Origin: Populus alba
Taxonomy: Eukaryota > Streptophyta > Magnoliopsida > Malpighiales > Salicaceae
Reading direction: 5' to 3'
Length of the DNA stretch: 64,000 nucleotides
Assembly: GCF_005239225.2 (NCBI RefSeq)
Contig: NC_133294.1
Span: 5,059,576 to 5,123,575, forward strand
The translations under genes were made by a program, and so were the position numbers. The notes beneath the pieces were generated by a model that ran no database searches, was not told the origin of the DNA, and saw only the letters and a list, made by a program, of their open reading frames with translations. Position 1 is the first letter of the stretch, and every line of letters begins with the position of its first letter. Below, in pieces: positions 1-13,712 of this stretch.

Positions 1-162
1 TGATGGCTACCAAACTCATCTCTTCTTCAACAATGGTTGCTGCCAAAGTCAAGGTTGGTGGCTGCCACCATTGTAGCCTCCTTCTTTGACAATGGTGACT
101 GCCAGGGATGCTATGGTTGGTGTCGTTCATTTGCTGCACATGCAATGGCAACCAACCCAACA

Positions 163-283
163 ACATCCTCCTGCATCAAGAACTGTATCCAAAATTTTCA
201 AATTTTGGAACGACGAGGGTATATTTGTGGGGAATGAAGATCAAGCTAACACTAGTAGGATTGTTGGAACATAGTAAATACTT
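163..283 (+). pseudogene. S-domain receptor kinase fragment (end of exon 5, activation segment)
   Basis: A degenerate copy of the end of kinase exon 5. It corresponds to the stretch from SNILL of the catalytic loop through DFG to RRVVGT in the long copies. The splice-donor context (ggaacata, then gtaaat) is kept at about 273-280. Substitutions destroy DFG (it reads NFG) and shift the frame before the end. The same scrap, with shared substitutions, recurs at 4195-4273 and 13240-13352, so the three descend from one already damaged fragment. No upstream exons are attached. This is a relic with no predicted function. Confidence 0.75.
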
Positions 284-439
284 TTTTCTTTTTTCAATTC
301 TACCCTCCCAATATATCACTACTTCAGAAAATCTGACTTGAAGATACATAACAAACTGTCGACATCAATGTATAGATAATATATCATCCTGTGCAAAATT
401 CGATGCAATGATGAAGTTTTCTGCATGTTTCTTTGAAGA

Positions 440-2710
440 AATTTAGGCCTTCTATTTTCAAGGAAGCTCTTGAGCAGCTTGGCCATTGTACATTGTCTGC
501 TAATGCTTTATATGGTCTTTTGCATGCAAGACTGTAGATGTTACCATACCAGACATAGAGGCGATGCGCCTCGCACATTATTTAACAATTGGATCTGAGT
601 GCACCGCTGCACTTAGTTCTTATCTAGAAAAGTTGTGAGTTGTCTCTGGCTACCACATTTTCATCTTTCTTTCCAATAAAATATTGTTAAACATGGATGG
701 TGATATTATGTGTTCTTGAAAAAAAGGGATATTGCAGAGTCAGGATGGGACGTAAGGGTAGCACTTAGTGTTTATGGTGCTTTCAGTGGTGAAGATTATA
801 TAAAGGCTCAGAAACTTAGGTACATTACTGGCTACATTTCTTTGTTTTTATATATATAATTACAAGGCATGGTGACAGTTGAAATTAAATTGGATCATAA
901 ATGGAATACCAGCTTCCAGCATCAGTAAATTCCGAAAATCTGACTTGAAGATACATAACAACGTGATGAGCCTTCATATGCTGCATTTCATTTTAGTTTT
1001 TCTGGTTTTCATCTTGTGATGACTTCTAGTTTCAAATGCTTCATTGGTGAAGCTTTGTGTTATGTACATCAGTGGCAAAAAAATTTGTTTCACCCCAAAT
1101 CTGCACAGTACTAACTAGCAATATTTAGTTGTCTATGACAAAGTAACTCTACTATTTAGCTGGCCATTGTTTCATGTAATGGTAAAAGTCTCGAACTCCT
1201 AAACACAAGTAGCGGATTCAGCTCTAACAGAAGCGCATTCACGCAAAAGTTCTTGAAGCTTAAGACCATTTCCCTTCAATCCCCTGCTAGTGTTCTGGAT
1301 TGATTTCTAGCAGTATATCTGGTTCTCAAGATATTATAAATTCTATCAATGAGTTCACAAGTCACTTTCATTGATATTTCATTCCAGCTCATATTTAAAC
1401 TTCAATTAGACATTCACTTATCATCAGCATTTCGAATCCCCTTGGAAAATAGATAGCCTGTAGGTGAAGTTTACTTGTTAGTTAACAGCAAATCACTTGT
1501 CATTTTGACTTCTACATAATTCTTCATCTAGTTGTTTGCATTTCATGACTACATTTAATGAGTCAAGATCCTATGCATTTGCAGGAACCGCCAGATACAA
1601 TTTCACAGGAATATATTTACAAAAGCAGATGTCATTGTTACACCAACAGTAGGGTATTGATTTCTCCTTGTATTGGTCCTTTCCAAATGTTACTGATGCA
1701 TGCTCTCCCGTATTTGTTTCAAAGGGCTCAAATTGCACTCTATAGTTGCTATCCTATACTGTAGACAGCATTGCATGTATGAAGCTACTATCTTCAACAT
1801 CAAAATGCGCTTCATCCCGCTTATGCCTGATGTTCATCTATTTTATACGACAGCGTAACTGCATACCCTATTTTGAATGATGCTCTCCAGACTGGAGAGC
1901 TGGACTACATAAATGGAGGTAAGAAGTTCATGGCATGGCAAGATTTTTAACAAAAATGTACACCGAAAATGTTTGAACCTCAAATGGCTTCACTATAAAC
2001 TTTCAAACAAGTCAAATAAAAAATACAATTTCGTAATCATGTTGACCCACTTTTATTTTTGCAGCTGCGCTAGTTCGGTATCAGATAGCAGGAAATTTTC
2101 TGGGATTACCTGCAGTTACTGTTCCGGTAATGATCTTCAATGCTAGCTCCTGCTCATTATTTTATTTGGCTAGTTTTCTTCTATTAACCTGAAATATGTA
2201 ACACAGGTTGGATATGACAAAAAAGGGTTGCCTATAGGCCTTCAATTTATTGGAAGGCCATGGTCTGAACCAACATTAATCCATATAGCTTATGCTATGC
2301 AGGTATATTATCGATTTATCATGTTTTGAGATTTAGATTTGTATAATGTTCCTCTCCTTTTTTTTCAATTTGACTCTTTAAGATACATATTAAAATGCTT
2401 GCAAACTTGATATTCCAAGTATTCATGTCTAGCCATATGCATGATGTGCTATTATTATCTTTTCCACCTCCAGTGATGTGTTTTCCATTTAGCATTTAAG
2501 ATAACTATTTGACTAATTGTTTCAAGGAAGAATCGTCTTTGCAAAGCTCCCAGGCAATCGGATTGTCTTAAAATTTGAAAATATTTTTACACGATGTTCA
2601 TGTTATATATGCATAGGGACTGATCCGCTAAGTATTTTTGGTTTCAGACTCTGTGCATCTCAGAGTACAGAAAACCACAGGCTTTCTATGATTTGCTCAA
2701 GAAGGATTAA
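440..2710 (+). pseudogene. 3' part of an amidase (fatty acid amide hydrolase-like)
   Basis: Spliced pieces read as the C-terminal part of an amidase-signature hydrolase, closest by eye to plant fatty acid amide hydrolases, which cleave N-acylethanolamines. Exons I can place: about 440-611 (IPDIEAMRLAHYLTIGSE), 738-820 (VRVALSVYGAFSGEDYIKAQ), 1585-1653 (FTKADVIVTPTVG), 1854-1918 (AYPILNDALQTGELDYING), 2065-2126 (ALVRYQIAGNFLGLPAVTVP), 2207-2302 (VGYDKKGLPIGLQFIGRPW) and 2648-2710 (TLCISEYRKPQAFYDLL, then TAA). The last five junctions keep phase and have GT/AG ends. A 1-nt frameshift near 527 and a poor junction at 611/738 break the 5' side. The N-terminal half with the Ser-Ser-Lys catalytic triad is absent, because kinase scrap lies directly upstream. 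It is therefore a truncated copy; the family call is fairly sure, the exact subfamily is not. Confidence 0.75.
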
Positions 2711-3880
2711 CTGAAACCATTTCAGGCTTTCTATGAAAATGTGGAAACGTTTTGCATGGAGTGCCTGGTTATCCTTAGCTTTTAGCACTACCATGTAAAA
2801 GAATTTCCACAATCAACATGTATTTTATATTTGATTAAAAAAAAGAGGGTTACTTACATATTGGTTATATTTGTATGCACATAAAAGCAATCATCATACC
2901 CAGCATTTCCACTTGCACACCTGCAGGCCTTATTGTCCAATTTTAAAACTTTGAACCCATCCCTCAACAGGATCTTTGTCAAACTTTATCAGCCATATAT
3001 AAGGTTTCTGCTCTTGTCGGCTCAGACTCTAGCCCTTCTTGTTCAGGACCCCAACCTACTGCCACAGATTCATTCTCTCTCATCTTGGGCTTGTTCTTCT
3101 TCCCTCTGTTTATTTATTAAACTCGTGGTTTAAAGACATATTTCGTCCCCGGATAATAAATAGCCTATCTGTCAATTTCAACCCAGTTGTTCCAAAATAT
3201 TCTGACACGTGAGATCCAACTGTATTTTTTGGTGGGGTGATTATGGTGCTGCTGAGTAGTGATGGTGGGGGCAGAGGAGGAGAGGAGATGGTGGTGGTGG
3301 TGGTGATAGTGGGGTGGTGGCAGCAGTGGCAAAAGCTAAGGCAATGGTGTGGTGGGTTCTTAAGACAGGACAACAAGGACCAAAAGGTGATATAGTATCG
3401 AATAGTTGGAATATAGTGCAGGTAAGATTTTCACAGGGGTGCCATGAATTGGATAAGGTGAGAGAGAAAAAATATTAAGCAAAATTATATCCATTTAATT
3501 ATTTTTGCCACTTTCAACAAATACTAAAATCATATCCTATCATTTTGATTTTCAAAATTCAATTCTACAAGCAAAAGAGAATCTCAATTCTTTTTGTAAA
3601 ATGTTTTATGAGCCGAAAATATTTTTCAAAAGGCAAAGTTAGTAGTTTATTTAGGTAATATCAAAGAATTTTATTAGACAGTTCGATAGGCAATCAAAAG
3701 TTTTTAAATGTCCATGCTTATTTATGCATGCTTGCTAAAACTCTAATTTATTTATGAAAAAATATTGCCGCCACTTCCCCACTGCAGAAGCAGAAAGCTG
3801 TCAAAAAAGCAAATTGAAATTCTGAAAAACGCAGAGGAAAATTGAAACCTAGTTGTTTCCTTAAATTTCACTCGTCACAT
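2711..3880. other. Intergenic, no gene seen
   Basis: AT-rich spacer. The only structure is a purine-rich GTG/GGT run at about 3230-3330, which produces a low-complexity Pro/Ser/Thr reading frame on the minus strand that I do not regard as a gene. Confidence 0.6.
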
Positions 3881-4273
3881 ACTAATTTTCATTGCGAACC
3901 CTACTAAGACCTCTGGGGGAAAACTTTCCAAATCCATTTCTGTTCTTTTCAGAAACAAAGCTCGAGTTTAATGATAATGACGACTCCCTATTACTTCCTT
4001 TCTTTGATCTTAAACAAAGCATCAGTAAATTCCGAAAATCTGACTTGAAGATACATAACAACATGATGAGCCTTCATATGCTGCATTTCATTTTAGTTTT
4101 TCTTGTGAACAGGAAGCGACCATCACCATTGACGTCGATTGCATGCATAAATGTATATATTGAATGCTCCATATTCATAATCTTCAGGCTAGTAGCATCC
4201 TCCTGCATCAAGAACTGTATCCAAAATTTTCAAAATTTGGAACGAGGAGGGTATATTTGTGGGGAATGAAGAT
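3860..4273 (+). pseudogene. Composite scrap: unknown ORF, amidase-intron copy, receptor promoter, kinase fragment
   Basis: Four pieces are joined. About 3890-4017 is an open stretch (LRPLGENFPNPFLFF...) of unknown origin. 4018-4102 is a near-identical copy of 918-1004, which lies inside the amidase intron; a shorter copy sits at 321-353. 4111-4186 matches the upstream region of the receptor kinase genes (agcgaccatcaccattgac, then a tatattgaatg block). 4195-4273 is the kinase activation-segment scrap. The kinase piece stops abruptly at 4273, where a sequence starting TGTCATAACC begins. The continuous frame from 3892 to 4269 is fortuitous. Not expected to encode a working protein. Confidence 0.6.
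4111..4186 (+). promoter_or_regulatory. Orphan receptor-kinase upstream block
   Basis: Homologous to the conserved upstream block of the long copies and almost the same as 13149-13228. It sits directly before a kinase-exon fragment instead of before exon 1, so the intervening 2-3 kb has been lost. No start codon with a lectin domain follows. Confidence 0.5.
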
Positions 4274-5000
4274 TGTCATAACCCAATTTTTTTAATAAAT
4301 AATAAATAATGAATAGATAAAAAATATATTTGAGAATAGGGTTAAGACAACACAAAATTTAAAGTTTGAGGATGAAATTATTAAATTTCAGAGTTAATTG
4401 ATCAATAATTGAAAGATTAATAAGTTGAAGACTTTTAATTTAAATTTTGATTAGTTTAATTAACAAATCAGGTGCTTAATTAAAGAATTCATAAGTTTGA
4501 GGACTTAGTTTTAAGGATAGAATTATTAAATTTGAGAGTCAATTGATCAATAATTAAAGAATTAATAAGTTGAAGACTTTAATTAAAAATTTGGATTAGT
4601 TTAATTAACAAATCAAGTGCTTAATTAAAGAATTGATAAGTTTTGAGAACTTAGTTAAGTTTTGATTTAATTAATTAAGGAAATCAGGGGTTTGATTAAA
4701 TAAATACTGGAGTTGTGGGCTGATTAGAAGCATAATTTCAAGAGATTAAAAGACTAAGGACCATAGTGAAATTGCGGGCTTACTTTAGGAATTTTAACTG
4801 ATTTTTCCAGAGATAATTTTAAAAGAATTAAAAGTTGAAGATTTAATTAAGAATTAAATTGAACAATCCGGAAATTAAGGACTGTTTTTGAAAAACAGTA
4901 TTTATAATTTTAGGGATTGTTGAATTAATCCAATGAAAAAATTAAAAGCAATTTTTTAATTACTTGAGATCCAATTGTTAAATTTCCAAAGATCAAGAGT
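4274..5000. repeat. AT-rich repeat, possible LTR end, with a ~145-bp tandem duplication
   Basis: Begins with TGTCATAACCC exactly where the kinase scrap is cut, as expected for an LTR terminus. The two solo LTRs of this window, read on the opposite strand, also begin TGTCACGACCC. Within it a unit of about 145 bp (starting ttaaatttcagag at 4381 and ttaaatttgagag at 4526) is repeated twice with small differences. I could not find the other end or a target-site duplication. Confidence 0.4.
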
Positions 5001-6480
5001 CAAAAATAAAAATATCAATTTCTGCTGAAACGACATCATTGTTGGTGGAACATCTATGTTTGTTTTCTTCATTTCGATTCAACAAGGGAACTGAAAATCT
5101 GCCACAGTTTGAGTTTAATAATTATAATTTTGAGCTTAATGAACAAAATAAAGAGTGTTTCGTTGAAATTATATGTGGTTTACAATTGATGTAAAAGTTA
5201 AATTGCTTTGATAATTATGATAATAACTAAAAAAAAAGGCTCAACACTAATTAATTTCATCTTTATCTATTAAATTTAATTATTGCTACTTTATCTTTTC
5301 TTTTTAAATCTGCAATCTATAGTTAATATACATGTAGAATTAATTAGTAATATTATACTTCTTGATATTTATATTTTCCGAAAAAAATCCTAAAGCTATA
5401 CTAATATTTATAAATTATTTGAAATATACCTCTCATACAGAAATATATTCATTCTTCCAATCATTCGATTACATCAATTAACATATTGAAATAAAAAGAA
5501 ATACTTTAAAAGTAAGTTTCTATTATAGTTTTTATCTCATATATGTGTGTGTATCTATAATTTAATCCAGAACGTAACATGACCATATTGTTTTCACTTA
5601 TTTAGCGGGATCAAAGTGCATATCCAAAGGAAATCCAAAATCCCAAAATTTGCATTATTCCTCGCTCATTCATATGCATTGGACCACATCAAAAACATTA
5701 TCAGTATCAGATTTAAGCCTGATGTGGATAAGGGTCCATCTCAGGCCTGAAAATGGTGGTTGGGCTGGAGGCAGCATCACCCGTGCGGCAAATAATGTTC
5801 TTTATATATATTATTACAAATAAATATAAAATAAAAGTACTTAGCTTTTTCGTTTAGTATGTGAGGGGAAATAAAATAGACCTATTTTTTTGTCGTTTTA
5901 ATGCACTGGACAATTGTTTTAATTTCAAGGATAAAGTTTTTTTTTTTTAAGAAAATTAAAATATCAGTTGTGGGGTAATATAGTGAATTTATATTATTTA
6001 AATACAATAAATTACTTCATCATTCTTAAAAGCTAAAAAAATAGATCTTTTTATCTATGGCTTTTGTGTGCTTTCAATTTTATTTACACAGTTTAAATGA
6101 CGATGATTACAATTAAAAGCTCAAAAGTTTTGGCTCTACATAAAATAGATCTCTTGTCTTTGTATATTTTTTTTTATAACAAACTGACATGCCCGAGCCT
6201 TTGACTTAAAAATCTAGCCTGCCAAAGAAGGGCATTTTTATCTTTGCACATGCTTTTTTTTTTTTTTTTGGGTGTAATATTAGGATACCCTCAAGGGCTT
6301 TTTTAATAATTCTAATTACTAAATATTAATAAATCAATATAAAATATCAATGTGTGCTATGCATGGCATTTGAGCATCATCACCCCCCACTAAATGAGAT
6401 GGCCAAAATCCACTCATCGTTGTGCCATATGACATGTTAGGTGGCAATACAGATGTTGGCTTGCGTTGCATTTGGCCTGG
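5001..6480. other. Intergenic, AT-rich, no gene seen
   Basis: Long A and T runs with only short, low-complexity reading frames. No recognisable domain, RNA gene or clean repeat boundary. Confidence 0.5.
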
Positions 6481-8522
6481 TTAGCAGCGATTCCGCGATG
6501 ACGAAGGTATTTCCTCTTCCCTTTCTTTCTTTCTCTTGTACATTGGTTTTCGTCCCGAGTCTTTTAATAATTCAAATGTATCATCCTGGTTGTATTTGTT
6601 TTTAAAGTTCATCCTTATTTTTTTTAATTTTTATTTGTTTTAATTTTAAGATTTTTTAAATTTATTTATTTTAATTTTATCCCTTTATATTTTATTTCAT
6701 AGAATTTTTATATTCAATTTGATCATCATTCTTTTGATAACTATTTTGTTATTCTTTTGTATTAATTATTTTTTAATTTTATTTTTTTAGAATTTAATTT
6801 AATTTAATTTTGTTTTTAATTTTTGGTCTTTATTTTTTTTATTGCTCTTTTTTATCCTTTTATTCATTTATTTTGTTTTTTTTCAATTTAATCCCTAATT
6901 ATTTTCTTTTCAATAATATTTTTGTACATGATTTAGTCCTCATTGTTTTTATTTTGATTTTTTTATGATTGAGAATTTTGCTTTGTTATTTTTGTGTATA
7001 TTGTCTTCAAACAATCATGACTTAGCCCACCAGTTTCGATGATTAACTTGATTTAAGTTTAGTTTTGTTTGAAGTCCTTTTTTAAAAATTGATTTGTTTT
7101 TATTCTTGCACTTGAAGACGCACTTCTTGATTCAAAGATGAGCTAACAAAAACAAGTAAGAAAAACCTAATATTAGGAAGGAAGAAAAGTAAGGACTTTA
7201 CCTATTTATAATTTGAAATTGACTTATTGGACCTTTAAACTTTGTGATTTGATTTGTTTTGATTATATTTTTAGTGAAGTTATTTCTATCTCATATCTTG
7301 GGTCATGGGTTATTAAAGTTAGTTAGGCTAGTTCAGGTTTTTTTTTGTTTGAATCATCTGGTATTTGTTTTTTACTTTCAAATGGACTTTTCTGACTTTT
7401 TTAAAAGTAACCTGAGTTGCCTCGGTTTTTTTTTTTTTTTTGGATCTACCTCTTTTAAAATGATTTTTTAAAATAAAAATAAAATTAATTTTATTGTATC
7501 CTACAACAATAAATTAGTCTAGTATTGCCTCATATATTTTTTTGGTGCTTTTTGTTAGATCTTGCTCTTATCAAGAATTTTTTTAATTAAATTAATTTAT
7601 TTCACCCTTTAACGTTAAATTTGTTTTATATTGAGCTTCTTAATTGAGCCTAAGTTTGGATTTTTAATAGTTTTTTACTATAAAAGATTAACTTGGATTT
7701 AAACGGTTCACCAAAAATTGCTTTATTTTTTTTTCTTTTTTTAAATTTTTTTTTCTTTTTTCAATTTCATCCTCAAAATATTTTCTTACTTTCCCGCCAA
7801 TTCCTATGGGATTTTCCATTTATTTTGCAAAAAAACAAAACACGTGTTATCTAAAGCTTTTTATTTTAGCTTTGTTCAATTTAGTTTTTCTTACAAGGAT
7901 TTTTGCTTATGAATGAAATATAAATATCATATTTTTATGACTTGTGCTTCAACATCACGAGTCAACTTGTCAGGTCGAGCATTTTGAGCATTCAAATGAT
8001 GTATTTTGAATTTAATTTTTTTTAAGTTTTTTCTTTTTTTGAATATGGTCATCACTCATTTGATTTTTATTTTTATTTTGGATTCTTTTGTAAATATATG
8101 GACTTAGGAATTCTCAATTTGTTCCTCTATTTCATTATTTGATGGTATTATAAGTTTTGGTCCTTTGTGTTTTGTTTTTAAATTTTTATTCTTGACACTT
8201 TTAACAAATTTTAATTTGTTTTCGATTTCATCATTGGACCTATAATTTTGTTTTTTTTTTTTTTTATCATTTCATCACCCGGGTTTGTTGGGATTTTTGT
8301 TTTACTTTTTTTTTGTTCATTGATATTGTTTCTTGATTTTATCTTTAATCATTTGGAATCCTAGGCATTAACGGTCAATATTTGTTTTTCCATTTTCTTT
8401 TTATGATGTGGAGCTATTAATTTTTTTTTTTTAAATACACTTACAACGCTCTATTATTGATTTTTTTTATGCTTCAAAAACATCAATTTGCCCCGCAGTG
8501 AAGCACAAGCAAAGCTATCTAG
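6481..8522 (+). mobile_element. T-rich repeat with possible degenerate Helitron 3' end
   Basis: About 2 kb of T-rich DNA with recurring 'tttcaatttcatcc'-like phrases and no coding potential. It ends at 8490-8523 with a ccccgcagtgaagc segment, a short run, then CTAG followed by T. Plant Helitrons often end in a GC-rich hairpin followed by CTAG and insert before T. Here the hairpin is poorly preserved and I could not define the 5' TC end, so both the call and the start coordinate are tentative. Confidence 0.3.
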
Positions 8523-8523
8523 T

Positions 8524-9500
8524 ATATACTAAATTCAACTAAAAATTCACATAAAACAAGGCTTAAATCATGGATGAAGAGAGGTTTACCCAAATTAATC
8601 TTTTTTTTTTAAATGGTGAGTTTTAGCTAGGTTAATTGATTCATGGGTTGCGCACTTGGGGATGCATAGGAGGGAGCCCAACCCCTTAACCTAATGCGGC
8701 ACCGAGTTTGGAGTTTTTCATCAGATCATACCAAATTAACTCCTTTTATATTTTGAGATATCTACCTAAGTGAAGTCTTAGCTCAACCAAATCCCAAGAT
8801 AATCGAGTTTTCAATTGACTCGTTAAACCAAGTTTAATAATAATGAATTTTTAGCTTTGAGAAAACAAGTGAGTATGTGTGTTTTATATTGTGATAGTTT
8901 TTAAGATTGTGGTTTAAAAAGTTTGAAAAAAACAATAAAATATAGTTTTTTAATCATCATGATTTTAATATGGAGTTTCTAAAACAATTTACAAAACTTT
9001 ATGGTGACTTATGTTTGCCATCGATGACTTATGGTGAATTCTCAAGAATGAGCCACGAAACGGTAATTTCTTTAGGTTGAAATGGAAACAAGCCTTACAG
9101 ATAGTGACCCATTAGGACTTGTTTTTGTCAAAGCCTTGTGCTGGTGAAAGAAAAATGTTTCCATTTTCTTTGCCGTGTGACTGACATGGCTACATATGCT
9201 GAGTTATTGACCGTGAAGAACCTATCCCATAAAGAATAATATTCATAAAACATTTTTGTAATTATGCAAACATGTCCATAACCAGACAAGACGTTTCACC
9301 ATCTTCTTATCTTGTTCTTGTTCTTGTTCTTGAACCTTCATGGAATTACATTTGGACGGCACGTACCTGCCGCGGCGACTTTTGGGCCTATAATCTCCTT
9401 CCAGGAAAAGGGAAGCACCTGTCACAATTGTTGAAAAACCCAACCTTTCAGGTTTACCTTTTGATTGAGATGCGTGATAAAATAACAATCTCCATAAGAG
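8524..9500. other. Intergenic upstream of the first long receptor copy
   Basis: AT-rich spacer without a credible gene. The opposing reading frames at 9243-9572 and 9272-9751 have no recognisable domain; the plus-strand one runs out of frame over the receptor start. Confidence 0.5.
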
Positions 9501-9536
9501 GACATAAACTTGACAATAGAAGCGACATTTGTTTGG

Positions 9537-9560
9537 CAATGACATGCATATATCGACTGG
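9537..9560 (+). promoter_or_regulatory. Conserved upstream block of receptor copy 1
   Basis: A caatgacatgcatatatcga-type block about 100 bp before the start codon. Aligned blocks lie before the other copies at 16170-16199, 19887-19920 and 25409-25440, so it is a shared 5'-UTR or core-promoter element. Its exact role cannot be told from sequence. Confidence 0.45.
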
Positions 9561-9656
9561 TCCATCACTCAAAATCTAGTAAGCCTTTCATTGTAACGAA
9601 GCACGAGCGATTAGTTAGAAGAATATCCAACAGCTGGACTTGGCAGCAGCAAATTC

Positions 9657-12779
<3,123 letters not shown>

Positions 12780-13145
12780 ATAGAACTTTGTGACATTGGT
12801 ATGTTTCTGTCTGGGTCTGCAATTGGTTGTAAGAAATTATGGGAAGTTTGTAAGAAGTGAATGCATCAGCATTCTACAGATTTCTCAAGGTCTCTGTGCC
12901 AAAAGAATACACTATTGTCAATACCCCAAACTTCTTGCTTAGAGTCCGATTTTTAGAGAGTAACTATACTTTTGTAGTGTAATTTAAGCTGGGAAATACT
13001 GATTCTCTGGGGAGATAAATGAATAAATGGGGTCTTTCACAGAAAACTCATTGTTACATTTTTTGATAGTCTTAGAGAAATGCAGTTTATCCATTTTCAA
13101 GGATGAAGTAACTATCACTGATATTCCCTCGTGAAAAAAGGAGGT
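12780..13145. other. 3' flank of receptor copy 1
   Basis: Probable 3' UTR and spacer. AATAAA at 13022-13027 could serve as poly(A) signal. No further gene seen. Confidence 0.45.
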
Positions 13146-13148
13146 GAA

Positions 13149-13712
13149 CAGGAGGCGACCATCACCATTGATGTCGAATTGTCGATTGCATGCATAAGTG
13201 CATATATTGAATGCTCCATATTCATAATCTGAAGGCTAGTAACATCCTCCTGCATCAAGAACTGTATCCAAAATTTTCAAATTTTGGAACGACGAGGGTA
13301 TATTTGTGTGGAATGAAGATCAAGCTAACACTAGTAGGATTGTTGGAACATAGTAAATACCTTTTCTTTTTTCAATTCTACCCTCCCAATATTTCACCAC
13401 TTCAGAAATTTGTTTCTTTCCCGTGCAGTGGCTATATGTCCCCTGAATATGCCATGAAAGGTCGAATTTCGGAGAAATCCGATTTCTTCAGCTTTGGAAT
13501 TTTGTTGTTGGAGATTACAAGTGGGAGAAAAAAATATCAGTTTCTATGGCAATGAACTCGAACTCTTTGCTAAAGTTCTGCGAAGTTCCATCTCTTTTTA
13601 TTGACTAAAAGTTATCCAATATCCACTATTGTTTTCACTTTTCAGGCATGGAAATTGTGGAACGAAGGCAATATTTGCTGTAAGACCTTACCGAGCCTGC
13701 CCTAGTAAGTCA
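13149..13712 (+). pseudogene. Receptor kinase remnant: promoter block fused to exons 5-7 fragments
   Basis: 13149-13228 matches the receptor upstream block. It joins at an atctgaaggc microhomology to the catalytic-loop part of exon 5 (13230-13352). The intron and exon 6 follow (about 13429-13560: [20 protein letters not shown]), then the first ~40 nt of exon 7 from 13646 (AWKLWNEGNI), after which similarity stops near 13712. Everything from the start codon to the catalytic Asp is deleted, and DFG is mutated to NFG. Splice sites around exon 6 look usable, but no active kinase can result. Confidence 0.75.

Noticed and set aside
3110..3376. Minus-strand 88-codon Pro/Thr/His-rich frame
   Set aside because: Low-complexity product of a GTG/GGT run; no domain and no gene structure around it.
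3892..4269. A 125-codon plus-strand gene
   Set aside because: The frame runs through an amidase-intron copy, a promoter block and an out-of-frame kinase scrap; chance continuity.
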